DNA of 56,061 nt, taken from the NCBI RefSeq assembly GCF_023227765.1, contig NZ_JALKBZ010000016.1, forward strand, positions 1-56,061. The letters run 5' to 3'. Position 1 is the stretch's first letter; every line of letters starts with the position of its first letter. This DNA comes from Fuchsiella alkaliacetigena. Its GTDB lineage: Bacteria; Bacillota; Halanaerobiia; Halobacteroidales; Acetohalobiaceae. Under the pieces are notes generated by a model that worked only from the letters and a program-made list of their open reading frames with translations, was not told the DNA's origin and did no database searches. A program made the translations under genes and the position numbers. This document shows positions 16,560-24,020 of the stretch, piece by piece.

Positions 16560-17681
16560 TTAATATGCAGTAATCGGATTAATATTAATCTCCCACTTTT
16601 TATTTCTTCTAGGATTATAATTTCTATCTGTATTACTAACAATAGTCACTTCTCTACGATTTTCTGCTCCATATAATATATAATTATGTAAAAATTCTCT
16701 AGGTTCAAATTCCAGTAAATTACCTTCATCATCATATAATTTAATAGATAATTCTTGAAATTCTACAGGGGTTTCACCTTCGTTAATAAATCTAAGATCA
16801 ATTTCTATTTCACCATTTTTATTCTCTTTAACTCTTTCTACATCTACTCTAATCAACGAATTATTATACTTATCTCTTCTAGATAAATTTTCAATTTTTT
16901 CTAAAAAATCATCTCTATCTCTTTCCCATACACTAGTATCTATTTCATTTAAACCAAATGAATTTATAATTTTATCTTTAAAAGTATTTAATCTTTCTTT
17001 ATTATTCATTTTAAAACTTACTTTAGTGGGATCTATAGCACCTTCTATGTTAGAAAACTCGAAATGTGGCAATAAAATTGATTGATATTCCCTTGAAGTT
17101 ACCCAAGTTGCTCCCATCTCATTTAAACAAGGAACACTATTATAATAATTTTTAGATAAAACACATAATACCATTATATTTTGGTTAAATTGTTTTTTTA
17201 TATAATCATATATTTTTTTTCCTAAAGGGATATTGTAACCTTCTAAAGAACTGCAGAAAATATAATCGTTATTTTTAGGAATACCCATGTCATTTAATAA
17301 TTGAATAAGTAACTCTACATATTCTTTATCTTTTGAAGAATGACTTATAAAAATTTTTTCAAAATTTTCACCTTTAAAAATGTTTGTTTCGAAACTTTTT
17401 TCTACAGTTTCTTTTAATGCTTGTAAAACTCCTATCATTGTGTTGAAGTAACTTTCTCCTCCACCTACAGCTTCTTCACTCGCCTCCATAAACTTTGAAG
17501 TTAACGGATGTGAAGGAAAATTATCATTTAAAATAGCTATACACTTAGAAATCCATCTTTCATATTCTTCTCCACTAATATAATCAGAAAACCATTCATC
17601 ACGAGAAGCATGATAATTCCTTTCTTTAACTTCTCTTCCTTCAATAATTAAATCTTTCAAATATTCTTTTATATCATCCAT
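16560..17681 (-). CDS. TIR-domain protein, probable NADase effector
   Basis: The 373-residue product has three parts. An N-terminal helical domain (about 1-105) contains YISGEEYERWISKCIAILN. A TIR domain (about 108-240) begins KIFISHSSKDKEYVELL and includes FCSSLEGYNIPLGKKI and the strand IMVLCVLSKNYYNS. The Glu in CLNEMGATW is a candidate catalytic Glu. A C-terminal beta-rich domain (about 285-373) resembles an immunoglobulin-like fold (IEIDLRFINEGETPVEF). No cyclic-nucleotide-binding domain is recognisable. The ATG follows AGGGAGGG. It is the first gene of the leftward cluster. TIR domains of prokaryotic defence systems cleave NAD+ or make NAD-derived signals. Which applies here cannot be read from sequence. 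Confidence 0.8.
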   Translation of the reverse strand: MDDIKEYLKDLIIEGREVKERNYHASRDEWFSDYISGEEYERWISKCIAILNDNFPSHPLTSKFMEASEEAVGGGESYFNTMIGVLQALKETVEKSFETNIFKGENFEKIFISHSSKDKEYVELLIQLLNDMGIPKNNDYIFCSSLEGYNIPLGKKIYDYIKKQFNQNIMVLCVLSKNYYNSVPCLNEMGATWVTSREYQSILLPHFEFSNIEGAIDPTKVSFKMNNKERLNTFKDKIINSFGLNEIDTSVWERDRDDFLEKIENLSRRDKYNNSLIRVDVERVKENKNGEIEIDLRFINEGETPVEFQELSIKLYDDEGNLLEFEPREFLHNYILYGAENRREVTIVSNTDRNYNPRRNKKWEININPITAY

Positions 17682-17734
17682 TATTCAATCCCTCCCTTTG
17701 ATAAATAAAAATCTACTATGCCTATGTCGTCTAA

Positions 17735-17820
17735 CTTGATTATTAATGATAAATGTCGTTTATATTCCAAATTTATTACTATTAATGACTGTCATTTATA
17801 CTTTTAATATATAACGCCAA
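17735..17820 (-). promoter_or_regulatory. Repeat-rich upstream region of the TIR-cyclase-SIR2 cluster
   Basis: Between the TIR gene and the next remnant lie ATAAATGTCGTTTAT (near-palindromic), the palindrome ATGACTGTCAT and two copies of TTAATGA about 37 bases apart. The region is very AT-rich and lies upstream of the first gene of the cluster. It is the best candidate for a promoter with operator sites, but no regulator can be assigned. Confidence 0.35.
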
Positions 17821-17943
17821 ATAGAAAAAGTGTTTAGAATTATCATTCTATAGCTATCAGTTAGTCGCTTTGAGTTTATCATTAAGTATGTTTTCAGATA
17901 AGTAATTAACAGTTTTATTTTTTAATCAATAGGGCAGCAGGCC

Positions 17944-18123
17944 CTACTCACCAACAGCCCTAATAAGAATCCCCCGCCAAAGCCTGTCCAATACCTGATC
18001 ATTCCATTCAAATTCCTTTCTCAATGAATTCCTAACCTTGATCCCCAACCCAAAATGAAATAGGTCCTCAGGATCGCCATCTTGCAGCTGCCGGCGAATC
18101 TTCTCAATTGTATCTTCTGGCAT
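17944..18123 (-). CDS. Short DUF6794-like protein, possibly 5'-truncated
   Basis: A frame of 59 codons encodes MPEDTIEKIRRQLQDGD followed by FHFGLGIKVRNSLR and a Trp-containing end. The FHFGLG-x-x-R-N segment is the signature I associate with DUF6794, a small family of unknown function. No ribosome site precedes the ATG, and the frame runs seven codons further up to a TAG. The original N-terminus may therefore be lost. It uses more G and C than its neighbours. It could be a surviving small gene or a fragment of a longer one. Confidence 0.45.
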   Translation of the reverse strand: MPEDTIEKIRRQLQDGDPEDLFHFGLGIKVRNSLRKEFEWNDQVLDRLWRGILIRAVGE

Positions 18124-18185
18124 ATTTTCAGCTAAATAGTCAACAGCCTAGTTTTGTTTATATTTTTGAGTTGAGTAGGGTCATA

Positions 18186-18956
18186 TTAACTTATAAGCTC
18201 AATTATTTCTTTACCTAACTTAGTAGCAGCTGCTATATTTGGTAGCCAATCAACTAACATTCTTATTCTAGATGGTTCTGGATCTTCTTTAGATATTTCT
18301 TCTTGAATCATAGCAACCTTTTCTAACTCTTGTTCTTTTTCAGCTTTATTAAGTTGAGATTCTTTGATTACACTTCTAAGTTGTTCGAGTAAAGGTTCAT
18401 AATCATTTTGATTTATGCTTAGGGTTTGATTAACATTAGATGAATTGTTAGCTATATTAGCTTGGCCATAATTTTTAATTATTTGGCTTGCAGGATTCTT
18501 CGGTTTAGGCTTTAAAGACTTGGCTTTTTCTTCTAATTGTCGTATAATATACCTAATGAAGCGGCTGATTATTTTTTTATTAACTTTTCTAATTTGATCA
18601 TTAAATTTCTTGCAATACATAGAGCTGTGACCATAATTTAAAATTAAATCTTTAGCATTTTCGGCCCACAACATTATATAAATAACAGTGTAGGCATCTA
18701 ATTCTTTTTTTGGCAAAGTTCCATCTGCTGATCCGACCATCCCTCTTTCTTTTGTGGCTTTTTCATACCAACTGTCAAAATCAAAACCGTTTTTTCTTAT
18801 AGGTTTAAGTATTTCTTGTATTATTGGGTTATTATCACAGTAAGATTTTAAAAAATTCAGATCGGTTTGAAAGTTATCATAATCAGTGTCTAAAAAATCA
18901 GCGGCTTTATCTCTGAATTCTGTAGTAGTTTTTTGCACTTCTTCATAAGAATGCAT
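18186..18956 (-). CDS. Unknown helical protein with Asn-rich linker, possibly defence-related
   Basis: The 256-residue product has a helical N-terminal domain (about 1-150). A linker with NYGQANIANNSSNVNQ follows, then a C-terminal helical part with QLNKAEKEQELEKVAMIQ and a hydrophobic end. The linker pattern GQANIANNSSNVNQ recurs in several abortive-infection-like proteins such as AbiTii relatives. That resemblance is my recollection, not a search result. The start at 18956 follows AAAAGGAGGT. An upstream in-frame start would have poor spacing. It is divergent from the zinc-ribbon gene at 18993, with 36 bases between them. Confidence 0.5.
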   Translation of the reverse strand: MHSYEEVQKTTTEFRDKAADFLDTDYDNFQTDLNFLKSYCDNNPIIQEILKPIRKNGFDFDSWYEKATKERGMVGSADGTLPKKELDAYTVIYIMLWAENAKDLILNYGHSSMYCKKFNDQIRKVNKKIISRFIRYIIRQLEEKAKSLKPKPKNPASQIIKNYGQANIANNSSNVNQTLSINQNDYEPLLEQLRSVIKESQLNKAEKEQELEKVAMIQEEISKEDPEPSRIRMLVDWLPNIAAATKLGKEIIELIS

Positions 18957-18992
18957 ATTTTTACCTCCTTTTAAAAATGAAAGGGTGATATT

Positions 18993-19460
18993 ATGAGTCG
19001 AAAGCATATAGAAGTTCAGATTCCTTTAGATGACTATGGTTTAGTTAGACAGAAGTGTTCTTATTGTAGTCAAGAGTTTAAACTATTTCCTGAAGATCTT
19101 GAAGCTATAACAACCCAAAGAATGTATTGCCCGATTTGCGGACTTCATTCTGATGTAAATGAGTTTTTAACCGAAGAACAACTTGGTAAAATGATGGATA
19201 TTGCTCAAAATCATGCAATTAATTTAGTTAATAACTCACTTAAAAAATTAGATAAAAGTCTTAAAAGTTCTCCAAATGTAGAATTTGAATCTAAACCTCT
19301 AAGCAAGAAAGAAGTCAGAGTTTTAATTGAAAAGTCTGATTTTGAAAAAGCTGTACTTAGTTGTTTAGAATGTTCTGAGTATTCCATATTTTTATTTGTC
19401 CCTGCAACTATGTCAGTGGTGTATTGTCTAAAATGTGGTGATATGTTATTTTTTGAGTAG
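18993..19460 (+). CDS. Zinc-ribbon protein of unknown function
   Basis: The 155-residue product has two Cys4 zinc-ribbon modules. The first is CSYC...CPIC at about residues 23-49, the second CLEC...CLKC at about 125-150. They are joined by a helical middle that contains MMDIAQNHAINLVNNSL. The ATG is preceded by AAAGGGTGA. It diverges from the helical protein gene at 18956 and ends before a terminator at 19491. Zinc ribbons bind nucleic acids or serve as structural modules. A specific role is not recognisable. The gene lies between defence cargo and immunity region. Confidence 0.55.
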   Translation: MSRKHIEVQIPLDDYGLVRQKCSYCSQEFKLFPEDLEAITTQRMYCPICGLHSDVNEFLTEEQLGKMMDIAQNHAINLVNNSLKKLDKSLKSSPNVEFESKPLSKKEVRVLIEKSDFEKAVLSCLECSEYSIFLFVPATMSVVYCLKCGDMLFFE

Positions 19461-19490
19461 TTGTTTGTGCTTAATTATATAAGTTATATT

Positions 19491-19518
19491 AGGGCCAACA
19501 ATCTTGGCTCTTTTTTTA
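19491..19518 (+). terminator. Rho-independent terminator after the zinc-ribbon gene
   Basis: AGGGCCAA, loop CAATC and TTGGCTCT form an 8-bp stem with one G-T pair, followed by TTTTTTT. It lies 30 bases after the stop codon at 19460. The T-run overlaps the end of the small lipoprotein gene on the other strand. Confidence 0.7.
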
Positions 19519-19629
19519 TTCTATCTCTACTACTGTACCGTCGAGGGAGCCAGTAGTGGGGGAGTCAGATAGACAGCCAGCTGCTAGAGCAGCCAATATT
19601 AAAATCAATATTAAATAATTTTTCTTCAA
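19516..19629 (-). CDS. Very small lipoprotein (37 residues)
   Basis: A 38-codon frame begins with TTG behind AAGGAGTGAT. It encodes MKKNYLILILILAALAAGC, a complete lipoprotein signal with lipobox LAAGC, followed by only 18 residues ending in TVVEIE. The ribosome site, signal and lipobox together make a real gene likely despite its size. It lies leftward beside the ImmA-like gene, between the immunity genes and the cargo. Small lipoproteins expressed from lysogenic regions can exclude superinfecting phages at the surface. That role is inference here. Confidence 0.6.
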   Translation of the reverse strand: MKKNYLILILILAALAAGCLSDSPTTGSLDGTVVEIE

Positions 19630-19726
19630 GAGAGATCACTCCTTAAGTTATTCTTCGTCATAGTTCGACAATAAAATTACAAAATAGCTAAATATTTCTC
19701 AGGCAGGTAATAAAAAAAGGCTTCCG

Positions 19727-20077
19727 TTAGCCACTAATACCACTAATAATCCCTATCATTTCAGAAGCGAAGCCGTCAGCTGCATTTTCTATTGATGTAT
19801 GTTGCATGTCCAATCCAATTATGTAATTTTTCTTTGGTGAGTGGTAAAGTATATGCTCAACTTCGTGCATAAAAACTTCCTGCTGCATTTGTTTGGTAAG
19901 ATTTTTATCTATGATTATGAAGTAGTTGCTATAAGCAGACTTGTACACAAATCCCCAGAAACCCGACGGGAGCCTTGTTGTATGATAATATATGTTGTTA
20001 CTCCTGGCCCACTCTTCAAAGCTTATGTATGTATCCTGGAGGGCATCTATGATCTCCTGTTTAATATCATCCTCCAT
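19727..20077 (-). CDS. ImmA/IrrE-type metallopeptidase
   Basis: The 116-residue product carries HEVEHILYH, the zinc-binding HExxH motif of the ImmA/IrrE family. Such peptidases cleave a CI-like repressor and so trigger prophage induction, as ImmA does in ICEBs1. Its start at 20077 overlaps the end of the repressor gene by 11 bases, so the two are translationally coupled. That is the usual arrangement for repressor and antirepressor protease. The length is near the normal 120-170 for the family, and the motif is intact. Confidence 0.88.
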   Translation of the reverse strand: MEDDIKQEIIDALQDTYISFEEWARSNNIYYHTTRLPSGFWGFVYKSAYSNYFIIIDKNLTKQMQQEVFMHEVEHILYHSPKKNYIIGLDMQHTSIENAADGFASEMIGIISGISG

Positions 20078-20471
20078 AGCGTTCAGCTTCCTCTTCTTCG
20101 ATCAGCTTTACTATTTCGATTATTCGTTTGATACTGCTAGGTTTTAAGTCTTTGGTCTGCTTAAACATTAGTAGTAGTTCTTCTCTAGTAGATACTTCCT
20201 CCCAAAACTCCATTAGCTCTGGATTATCTGCCAGGGCTTGTTTAATTTTTTTGTTTGCCTGTCCTGGGTTACGTTGATCGGTACGGCCGAGAAGGTAGTC
20301 TGTACTGCAATTAAAATAATTAGCTATTTTTTGTAATGTATCATAATCAGGTTGTCTTTTATTAGATTCGTATAGGCTTATTGTTTGTTGCTTTAACCCT
20401 AATTCTTTGGCTAAATCTTTTTGATATATATTATTTTCTTTTCTTAATTTCTTAATTCTATCGCCAATCAT
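20067..20471 (-). CDS. CI-like XRE-family repressor
   Basis: The 134-residue product has an N-terminal HTH_3 domain (about residues 5-60: IKKLRKENNIYQKDLAKEL, LKQQTISLYESNKRQPDYDTL, then NYFNCSTDYLLG). A helical C-terminal part follows, probably for dimerisation and for recognition by the ImmA-like peptidase. It reads leftward, away from the Cro-like gene, and is coupled to the peptidase gene. It should repress the rightward promoter at 20556. The ATG sits behind GGAGG. Confidence 0.9.
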   Translation of the reverse strand: MIGDRIKKLRKENNIYQKDLAKELGLKQQTISLYESNKRQPDYDTLQKIANYFNCSTDYLLGRTDQRNPGQANKKIKQALADNPELMEFWEEVSTREELLLMFKQTKDLKPSSIKRIIEIVKLIEEEEAERYGG

Positions 20472-20555
20472 TTAAATAACCTCCAGTATTTCAATTTTAA
20501 TTATACAACTATACGTAATAAAAATAAAGCTTAACAACAAATTGAAATATAAGCA

Positions 20556-20617
20556 TTGACAAACAACATAATGTAATATATAATAAAGATAGTTAAAACA
20601 ACAATATGCAATATATG
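20556..20617 (+). promoter_or_regulatory. Rightward early promoter with two operator-like repeats
   Basis: TTGACA (20556-20561), a 17-bp spacer and TATAAT (20579-20584) form a perfect sigma-A promoter. Two related sites overlap and follow it: CAACATAATGTAATATAT from 20564 and CAACAATATGCAATATAT from 20599, 35 bp apart. They are the natural candidates for repressor binding. A TATAAT on the minus strand near 20503-20508 (read GTATAATTA) may serve the repressor gene. Confidence 0.8.
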
Positions 20618-20630
20618 AAGGAGGGGTATT

Positions 20631-20888
20631 ATGCCTGTTAGAGATAAAATGATTGCTAAGAGAACAGCTAAAAATTGGAGCCAAGAGAAATTAGCAAGCA
20701 AAATAGGGACAAGTCAGCAAAATATATCTCTTATAGAAAATGGTAAAAGGAATCCTACACTTAAATTAGCTAAAAAGCTAGAAATAGTTCTTGAAGAAAA
20801 AATGGAAAATTTATTTCCTGATATTTTTTTGGCAATAGAAACAACAAAATGCAATGCGGATAATGAAGAAGACCAAAAACCAGCTTAG
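20631..20888 (+). CDS. Cro-like XRE-family DNA-binding protein
   Basis: The 85-residue product consists mainly of one HTH_3 domain (MIAKRTAKNWSQEKLASKIG, then SQQNISLIENGKRNPTLKLA) with a short tail ending EEDQKPA. It is the first gene rightward from the consensus promoter at 20556 and has a GGAGGGG ribosome site. It is divergent from the repressor gene. Together these make a classic lysis-lysogeny switch. A second copy of its last codons is found at about 21720-21752, which points to a past duplication in this region. Confidence 0.85.
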   Translation: MPVRDKMIAKRTAKNWSQEKLASKIGTSQQNISLIENGKRNPTLKLAKKLEIVLEEKMENLFPDIFLAIETTKCNADNEEDQKPA

Positions 20889-20904
20889 AAAGGCGGTGAG
20901 AGGA

Positions 20905-21144
20905 TTGGGTGTACTAGTAAATCCAAGAACTAATTACTATTATGATAATTTGATTAGATATGAATGCCTTGAATGTGAAAAAGGATTTATAGTAGGTAAA
21001 TATCTTAGCCAAAACAGCGACAAGGATATAATCTGTCCTTATTATCATAGTGATAGGGTAGAAGCAGATGCTTGCAGTGATGATGATTTGCTGGAAAGAT
21101 ATCAGCTGGGTTGTCTTAATCTTGGCTATTATAAAGAAAAATAG
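20905..21144 (+). CDS. Small Cys-containing protein (degenerate zinc ribbon)
   Basis: The product has about 79 residues with a CLEC pair and a later C-P-Y-Y pattern where CPYC would be expected, so the zinc ribbon looks incomplete. The TTG at 20905 is preferred because AAAGGCGGTGAGAGG precedes it. A longer frame from 20854 would overlap the Cro-like gene by 35 bases. Early phage genes of this size are usually accessory regulators. No family is recognised. Confidence 0.5.
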   Translation: MGVLVNPRTNYYYDNLIRYECLECEKGFIVGKYLSQNSDKDIICPYYHSDRVEADACSDDDLLERYQLGCLNLGYYKEK

Positions 21145-21159
21145 AATTCAAAACCGAAT

Positions 21160-21317
21160 AAAGGGCCCTAACCAAGCCTACAAAGGTGGCAATGACTCTT
21201 ATTGACAGATAAGACGAGCTTCGACGCCTCCACGGTCTAAAGAGAGCGTGGCAGACACTTGAGCAATAGCTAAGACTCAAGATGTAGCGGGATTTGTGGT
21301 CTGGGATAGGGCCCTTT
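21160..21317 (+). ncRNA. Highly structured 158-nt RNA element
   Basis: The ends AAAGGGCCCTA (21160-21170) and TAGGGCCCTTT (21307-21317) are perfectly complementary and close the whole element. Inside, CCTACAAA (21177-21184) pairs with TTTGTGG (21293-21299) with one bulge. Three hairpins then branch off: TCTTAT with ATAAGA (21197-21214), CCACG with CGTGG (21230-21251), and ACACTTGAG with CTCAAGATGT (21255-21285). It lies in a 197-base gap between two early genes and ends 25 bases before the next start codon. I do not recognise a known riboswitch or phage RNA class. It may be a free RNA or a 5' leader control element. Confidence 0.65.
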
Positions 21318-21341
21318 GGCGAAAAGAGAGGAGGGTTAATA

Positions 21342-21545
21342 ATGGAAAAACAAGCTATTCAGGAATTGAGATTAACATTGTTGGACTTAAAAGAAATAGA
21401 GGAAGAACTAGAGAATGAATTTTCCAAATCGGAAATGAAACTGCCAGCAGAAAAAGAAGGAGTTAGAGTAACTGAGGTGAGAGCTCAGCTACTCAAGGTA
21501 TATGAATTAAAAATTAAAGTTCTATCAGAATTAAATAGCTTCTAA
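21342..21545 (+). CDS. Small helical early protein
   Basis: The 67-residue product is almost entirely helical and charged (QELRLTLLDLKEIEEELENE, then TEVRAQLLKVYELKIKVL). The ATG at 21342 lies behind GAGGAGGG, so it is preferred to an in-frame codon 48 bases earlier, inside the structured RNA. It follows the 158-nt RNA closely and may be controlled by it. No family is recognised. Confidence 0.6.
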   Translation: MEKQAIQELRLTLLDLKEIEEELENEFSKSEMKLPAEKEGVRVTEVRAQLLKVYELKIKVLSELNSF

Positions 21546-21716
21546 TTCTTTTTCTACAATTATATGTGGTGGTTCTTCTTTGATTTTGATGGTTTCATAT
21601 TGCTGAATCTTAAACTGTAGTTCTCTTTGATCACGAAACTCTATTAAATCTTCAAATACTCTGTCGTACTCTTCATTTTTTATTCTGTCTGAACCTAATA
21701 ACTTTCCAAAGTGCAA
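21531..21716 (-). pseudogene. Leftward coding remnant
   Basis: On the minus strand a 61-codon frame encodes HFGKLLGSDRIKNEEY, then FEDLIEFRDQRELQFKIQQY and a charged tail. The composition is like real protein, but there is no ribosome site and only a TTG start. It overlaps the end of the previous gene by 15 bases on the opposite strand. Just beyond its start lies the duplicated 3' end of the Cro-like gene. I read this as leftover sequence from a rearrangement. It could also be chance. Confidence 0.3.
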
Positions 21717-21768
21717 AGTTGAATGTTCAGAAGAAGATCAAAAACCAGCTTAGGAAGGAGGGCCAGAC

Positions 21769-22464
21769 ATGAATGGTTTCAATAGAGATAGATTTAAGAA
21801 ACTAATTGAAAAAGCTCAAGGGGATAGAGAACAAATGGAATTTGCCAAGGAAAGTGATCTACCTCTCAGTTACATTTCCCATGCTATAAATAAAGAAGTG
21901 TATACTCCGCCTGCTCCTAGAGTGCTAAAAAGAATAGCCGATGCATCTCAAAATAATGTAACTTATGAAGATTTAATGGATGCCGCTGGATATCTGGATG
22001 GAGTAGCTAAAATTGAGTTTAACAATAAGATCAGCAAGTTAGAACAGAAGATCGGACAGTTGGAAGAAAAGGTAGCTGAACTGGAGAAGGGAGCTCCAGC
22101 ACAGCAAAAAGAATATCATTTTACTCCTAAGATTGATAGTTTAAAGACTTGCAAACCAGAAGAACTTCACTCTAAGCTTAAACAGCATAAAAAGAAAAGC
22201 CAAAAGGTCAGTTCGAAAGAAATTAAACAAGAGTTAATCAAAAAGAATTTAGAGAGATTGGCTGTCTTTGAAGAGTGCCTGGATATTGAAGTTGAATACA
22301 ATGATGGTGAAGTACATAGCTCAAATAGTAAAAATTATATTTGCTGGATAAGCACTATTAATGATTTGATTAGAACTATTATTAAGTTAGCTGGTGAAGA
22401 TTTAGAAAATTGGTGGTTGCGGGAATATAAAAAGATAAAAGAAAGTAAGAGTAGTGGCACATAA
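21769..22464 (+). CDS. HTH-type phage regulator with coiled coil
   Basis: The 231-residue product starts with an XRE-like domain (about 1-75): FKKLIEKAQGDREQMEFAKE, SYISHAINKEVYTPPAP, then NNVTYEDLMDAAGYL. The DLMDAAGYL segment is typical of phage repressor-like regulators. A coiled coil (about 82-107) and a helical C-terminal part follow. The ATG has GGAAGGAGG upstream. It probably regulates early genes. Length and domain order are normal for such regulators. Confidence 0.65.
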   Translation: MNGFNRDRFKKLIEKAQGDREQMEFAKESDLPLSYISHAINKEVYTPPAPRVLKRIADASQNNVTYEDLMDAAGYLDGVAKIEFNNKISKLEQKIGQLEEKVAELEKGAPAQQKEYHFTPKIDSLKTCKPEELHSKLKQHKKKSQKVSSKEIKQELIKKNLERLAVFEECLDIEVEYNDGEVHSSNSKNYICWISTINDLIRTIIKLAGEDLENWWLREYKKIKESKSSGT

Positions 22465-22475
22465 TTAGGTTTGTT

Positions 22476-22700
22476 TTAAAATGTACCAGCTTTTTTCTTA
22501 GTTTTATTATATTTTTTCACTAAGAAGTTATAGACCTTTATATAATTATCCGAATAATTGTCAGCCAAGGTAGTTATATCGGCGTTATTTTCAAAGTTAT
22601 ATTTAGATAGAATTTCCAAGGTTAATGTGTGGATATCTTTATCTTTTCTATCTAAAATACTTGAAATTGTTGCTAAGTCTTCTTTGTTCTTTTTATTCAT
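22476..22700 (-). CDS. Small leftward protein of unknown function
   Basis: The 74-residue product is charged and helical (KEDLATISSILDRKDKDIHT, then NYSDNYIKVYNFLVKKY). The ATG follows GAGGTGG, so it looks like a true gene although it runs against the early operon. It lies tail to tail with the HTH regulator and head to head with the ParB-like gene. An isolated leftward gene inside an early operon may be expressed in lysogens. No family is recognised. Confidence 0.55.
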   Translation of the reverse strand: MNKKNKEDLATISSILDRKDKDIHTLTLEILSKYNFENNADITTLADNYSDNYIKVYNFLVKKYNKTKKKAGTF

Positions 22701-22793
22701 TTGTTACCACCTCATTCAATCTTAACTTGCCACTACTCTAAAGACATGTTTCAATGGTTTGGTAATAAAATCCTTTTTTAAAGGAGGATCCCA

Positions 22794-24020
22794 ATGATAA
22801 ACGAAATTATACAAGCTCCAGTTGAGAGCTTAAAGCCTCATCCTCAAAATGATGAATTCTTTGACGATATAGATGGCGAAAATTATCAACGCTTCAAAGA
22901 GTCAGTTCAGGAAGATGGAATAATTAGTCCGATAGTAGTTTCTTTAGATATGACTATTATAAGTGGTCACCAAAGATACAGAGCAGCCAAGGATCTGGGG
23001 ATAGAGGAAGTGCCGGTTTTAATTCAGGATGAACTTACAGATGAAGACCAGAAGCTTAAAGCTTTGTTAGCTGCTAATTTTGGCAGGATTGACCATAATC
23101 CAATTAAGCAATCCAAGGTAATTAGCAAATATGAGGAACTGTGTGGTATTAGCCATGGAGGGGACAGGAAATCAAGCGGACATAATGTCCGCTTGAACCA
23201 AAAAGACATAGCTGATCAGCTAGGAGTTGATGAAAGGACAGTCCGCAGGATTAAGAAGCTACAGGATTTAATACCAGATCTTCAGGACTTAGTAGAGTCA
23301 GGTCAGTTAAGTAAGACAGCTGCAATTAAGGTTTGGTCTAGACTCCCAGAAGATGAACAGCAAGAATTTCTTGAAGAGATAGGCAAAGATAAGCTCCAGG
23401 AGATGACCACTAAAGACCAGCAGTCTAAAGTAGAAGATTTAAAAATGAAGCTTGAAAAAGCAGAGAAAGAGAAGTTAGAACTAGAAAGACAGAAGCGGGT
23501 AGCCGAAAGTCGAAAACAGAAAGCTGAAAAAGAGAAAGCCAAGCTAGAAAAAGAGTTAGAGCACGAAAAGAGCAAGGAGCCTGAAGTTGTAGAAAAAGAA
23601 GTCTTACCCGAACATGCTCGCCAGAAGCTTAAGGAATTACAGATCAAAGCTGCTAAGTTAGATGAACTTAAAGAAAGTCAGGAAGAAGTCAAAAACTACA
23701 AACAGCGGAAAAGGGAGCTGGAAAAAGAGATAGGTCAGCTTTTGGAATACCAAAGGCAACTTAAGGAGGAAAACGATGAATCGGCCCAGAGAGCCAAGAT
23801 AGTCGAAGGTGTCTGCGGTCCGATCCGTAAGCTAGAAAAGCACAAAGCAGAGATAGAACAGTTACTAAAGCTAGAAGTAGAGCTAGATAAATGGGCTAGG
23901 GAGAACTTGAGAATGAAAGCAGACTTTTTAACCGAATTAGCTGAATTGATTTATGGCCGAATTGATGGAGTCAGCGTAAGCAGTCCTCAAAAAGCGGAGG
24001 TGATCGAAATTGAAGGATAA
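22794..24020 (+). CDS. ParB N-terminal-domain protein with long coiled coil
   Basis: The 408-residue product has a ParB/Srx-type N-terminal domain (about 1-110): LKPHPQNDEFFDD, then IISGHQRYRAAKDLG, the conserved phosphate-binding GHQRYRA motif. A ParB-like HTH region follows (KDIADQLGVDERTVRRIKKL). A very long Glu/Lys-rich coiled coil spans about residues 195-345, and a short C-terminal domain ends it. The ATG follows AAAGGAGG. Such proteins are common in Firmicute phages without a ParA partner and may act as CTP-dependent or nuclease-like early regulators. The overlap of four codons with the next gene points to coupling. Confidence 0.8.
   Translation: MINEIIQAPVESLKPHPQNDEFFDDIDGENYQRFKESVQEDGIISPIVVSLDMTIISGHQRYRAAKDLGIEEVPVLIQDELTDEDQKLKALLAANFGRIDHNPIKQSKVISKYEELCGISHGGDRKSSGHNVRLNQKDIADQLGVDERTVRRIKKLQDLIPDLQDLVESGQLSKTAAIKVWSRLPEDEQQEFLEEIGKDKLQEMTTKDQQSKVEDLKMKLEKAEKEKLELERQKRVAESRKQKAEKEKAKLEKELEHEKSKEPEVVEKEVLPEHARQKLKELQIKAAKLDELKESQEEVKNYKQRKRELEKEIGQLLEYQRQLKEENDESAQRAKIVEGVCGPIRKLEKHKAEIEQLLKLEVELDKWARENLRMKADFLTELAELIYGRIDGVSVSSPQKAEVIEIEG

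Noticed and set aside
12225-17681. Type I Thoeris (ThsA plus ThsB)
   Set aside because: SIR2-like and TIR proteins occur together, but the SIR2-like proteins are too short for a SLOG domain. The TIR protein is twice the size of ThsB with extra domains.
12225-17681. Retron or reverse-transcriptase defence
   Set aside because: No YADD-type reverse transcriptase gene is present, although SIR2 and TIR effectors do occur in retrons.
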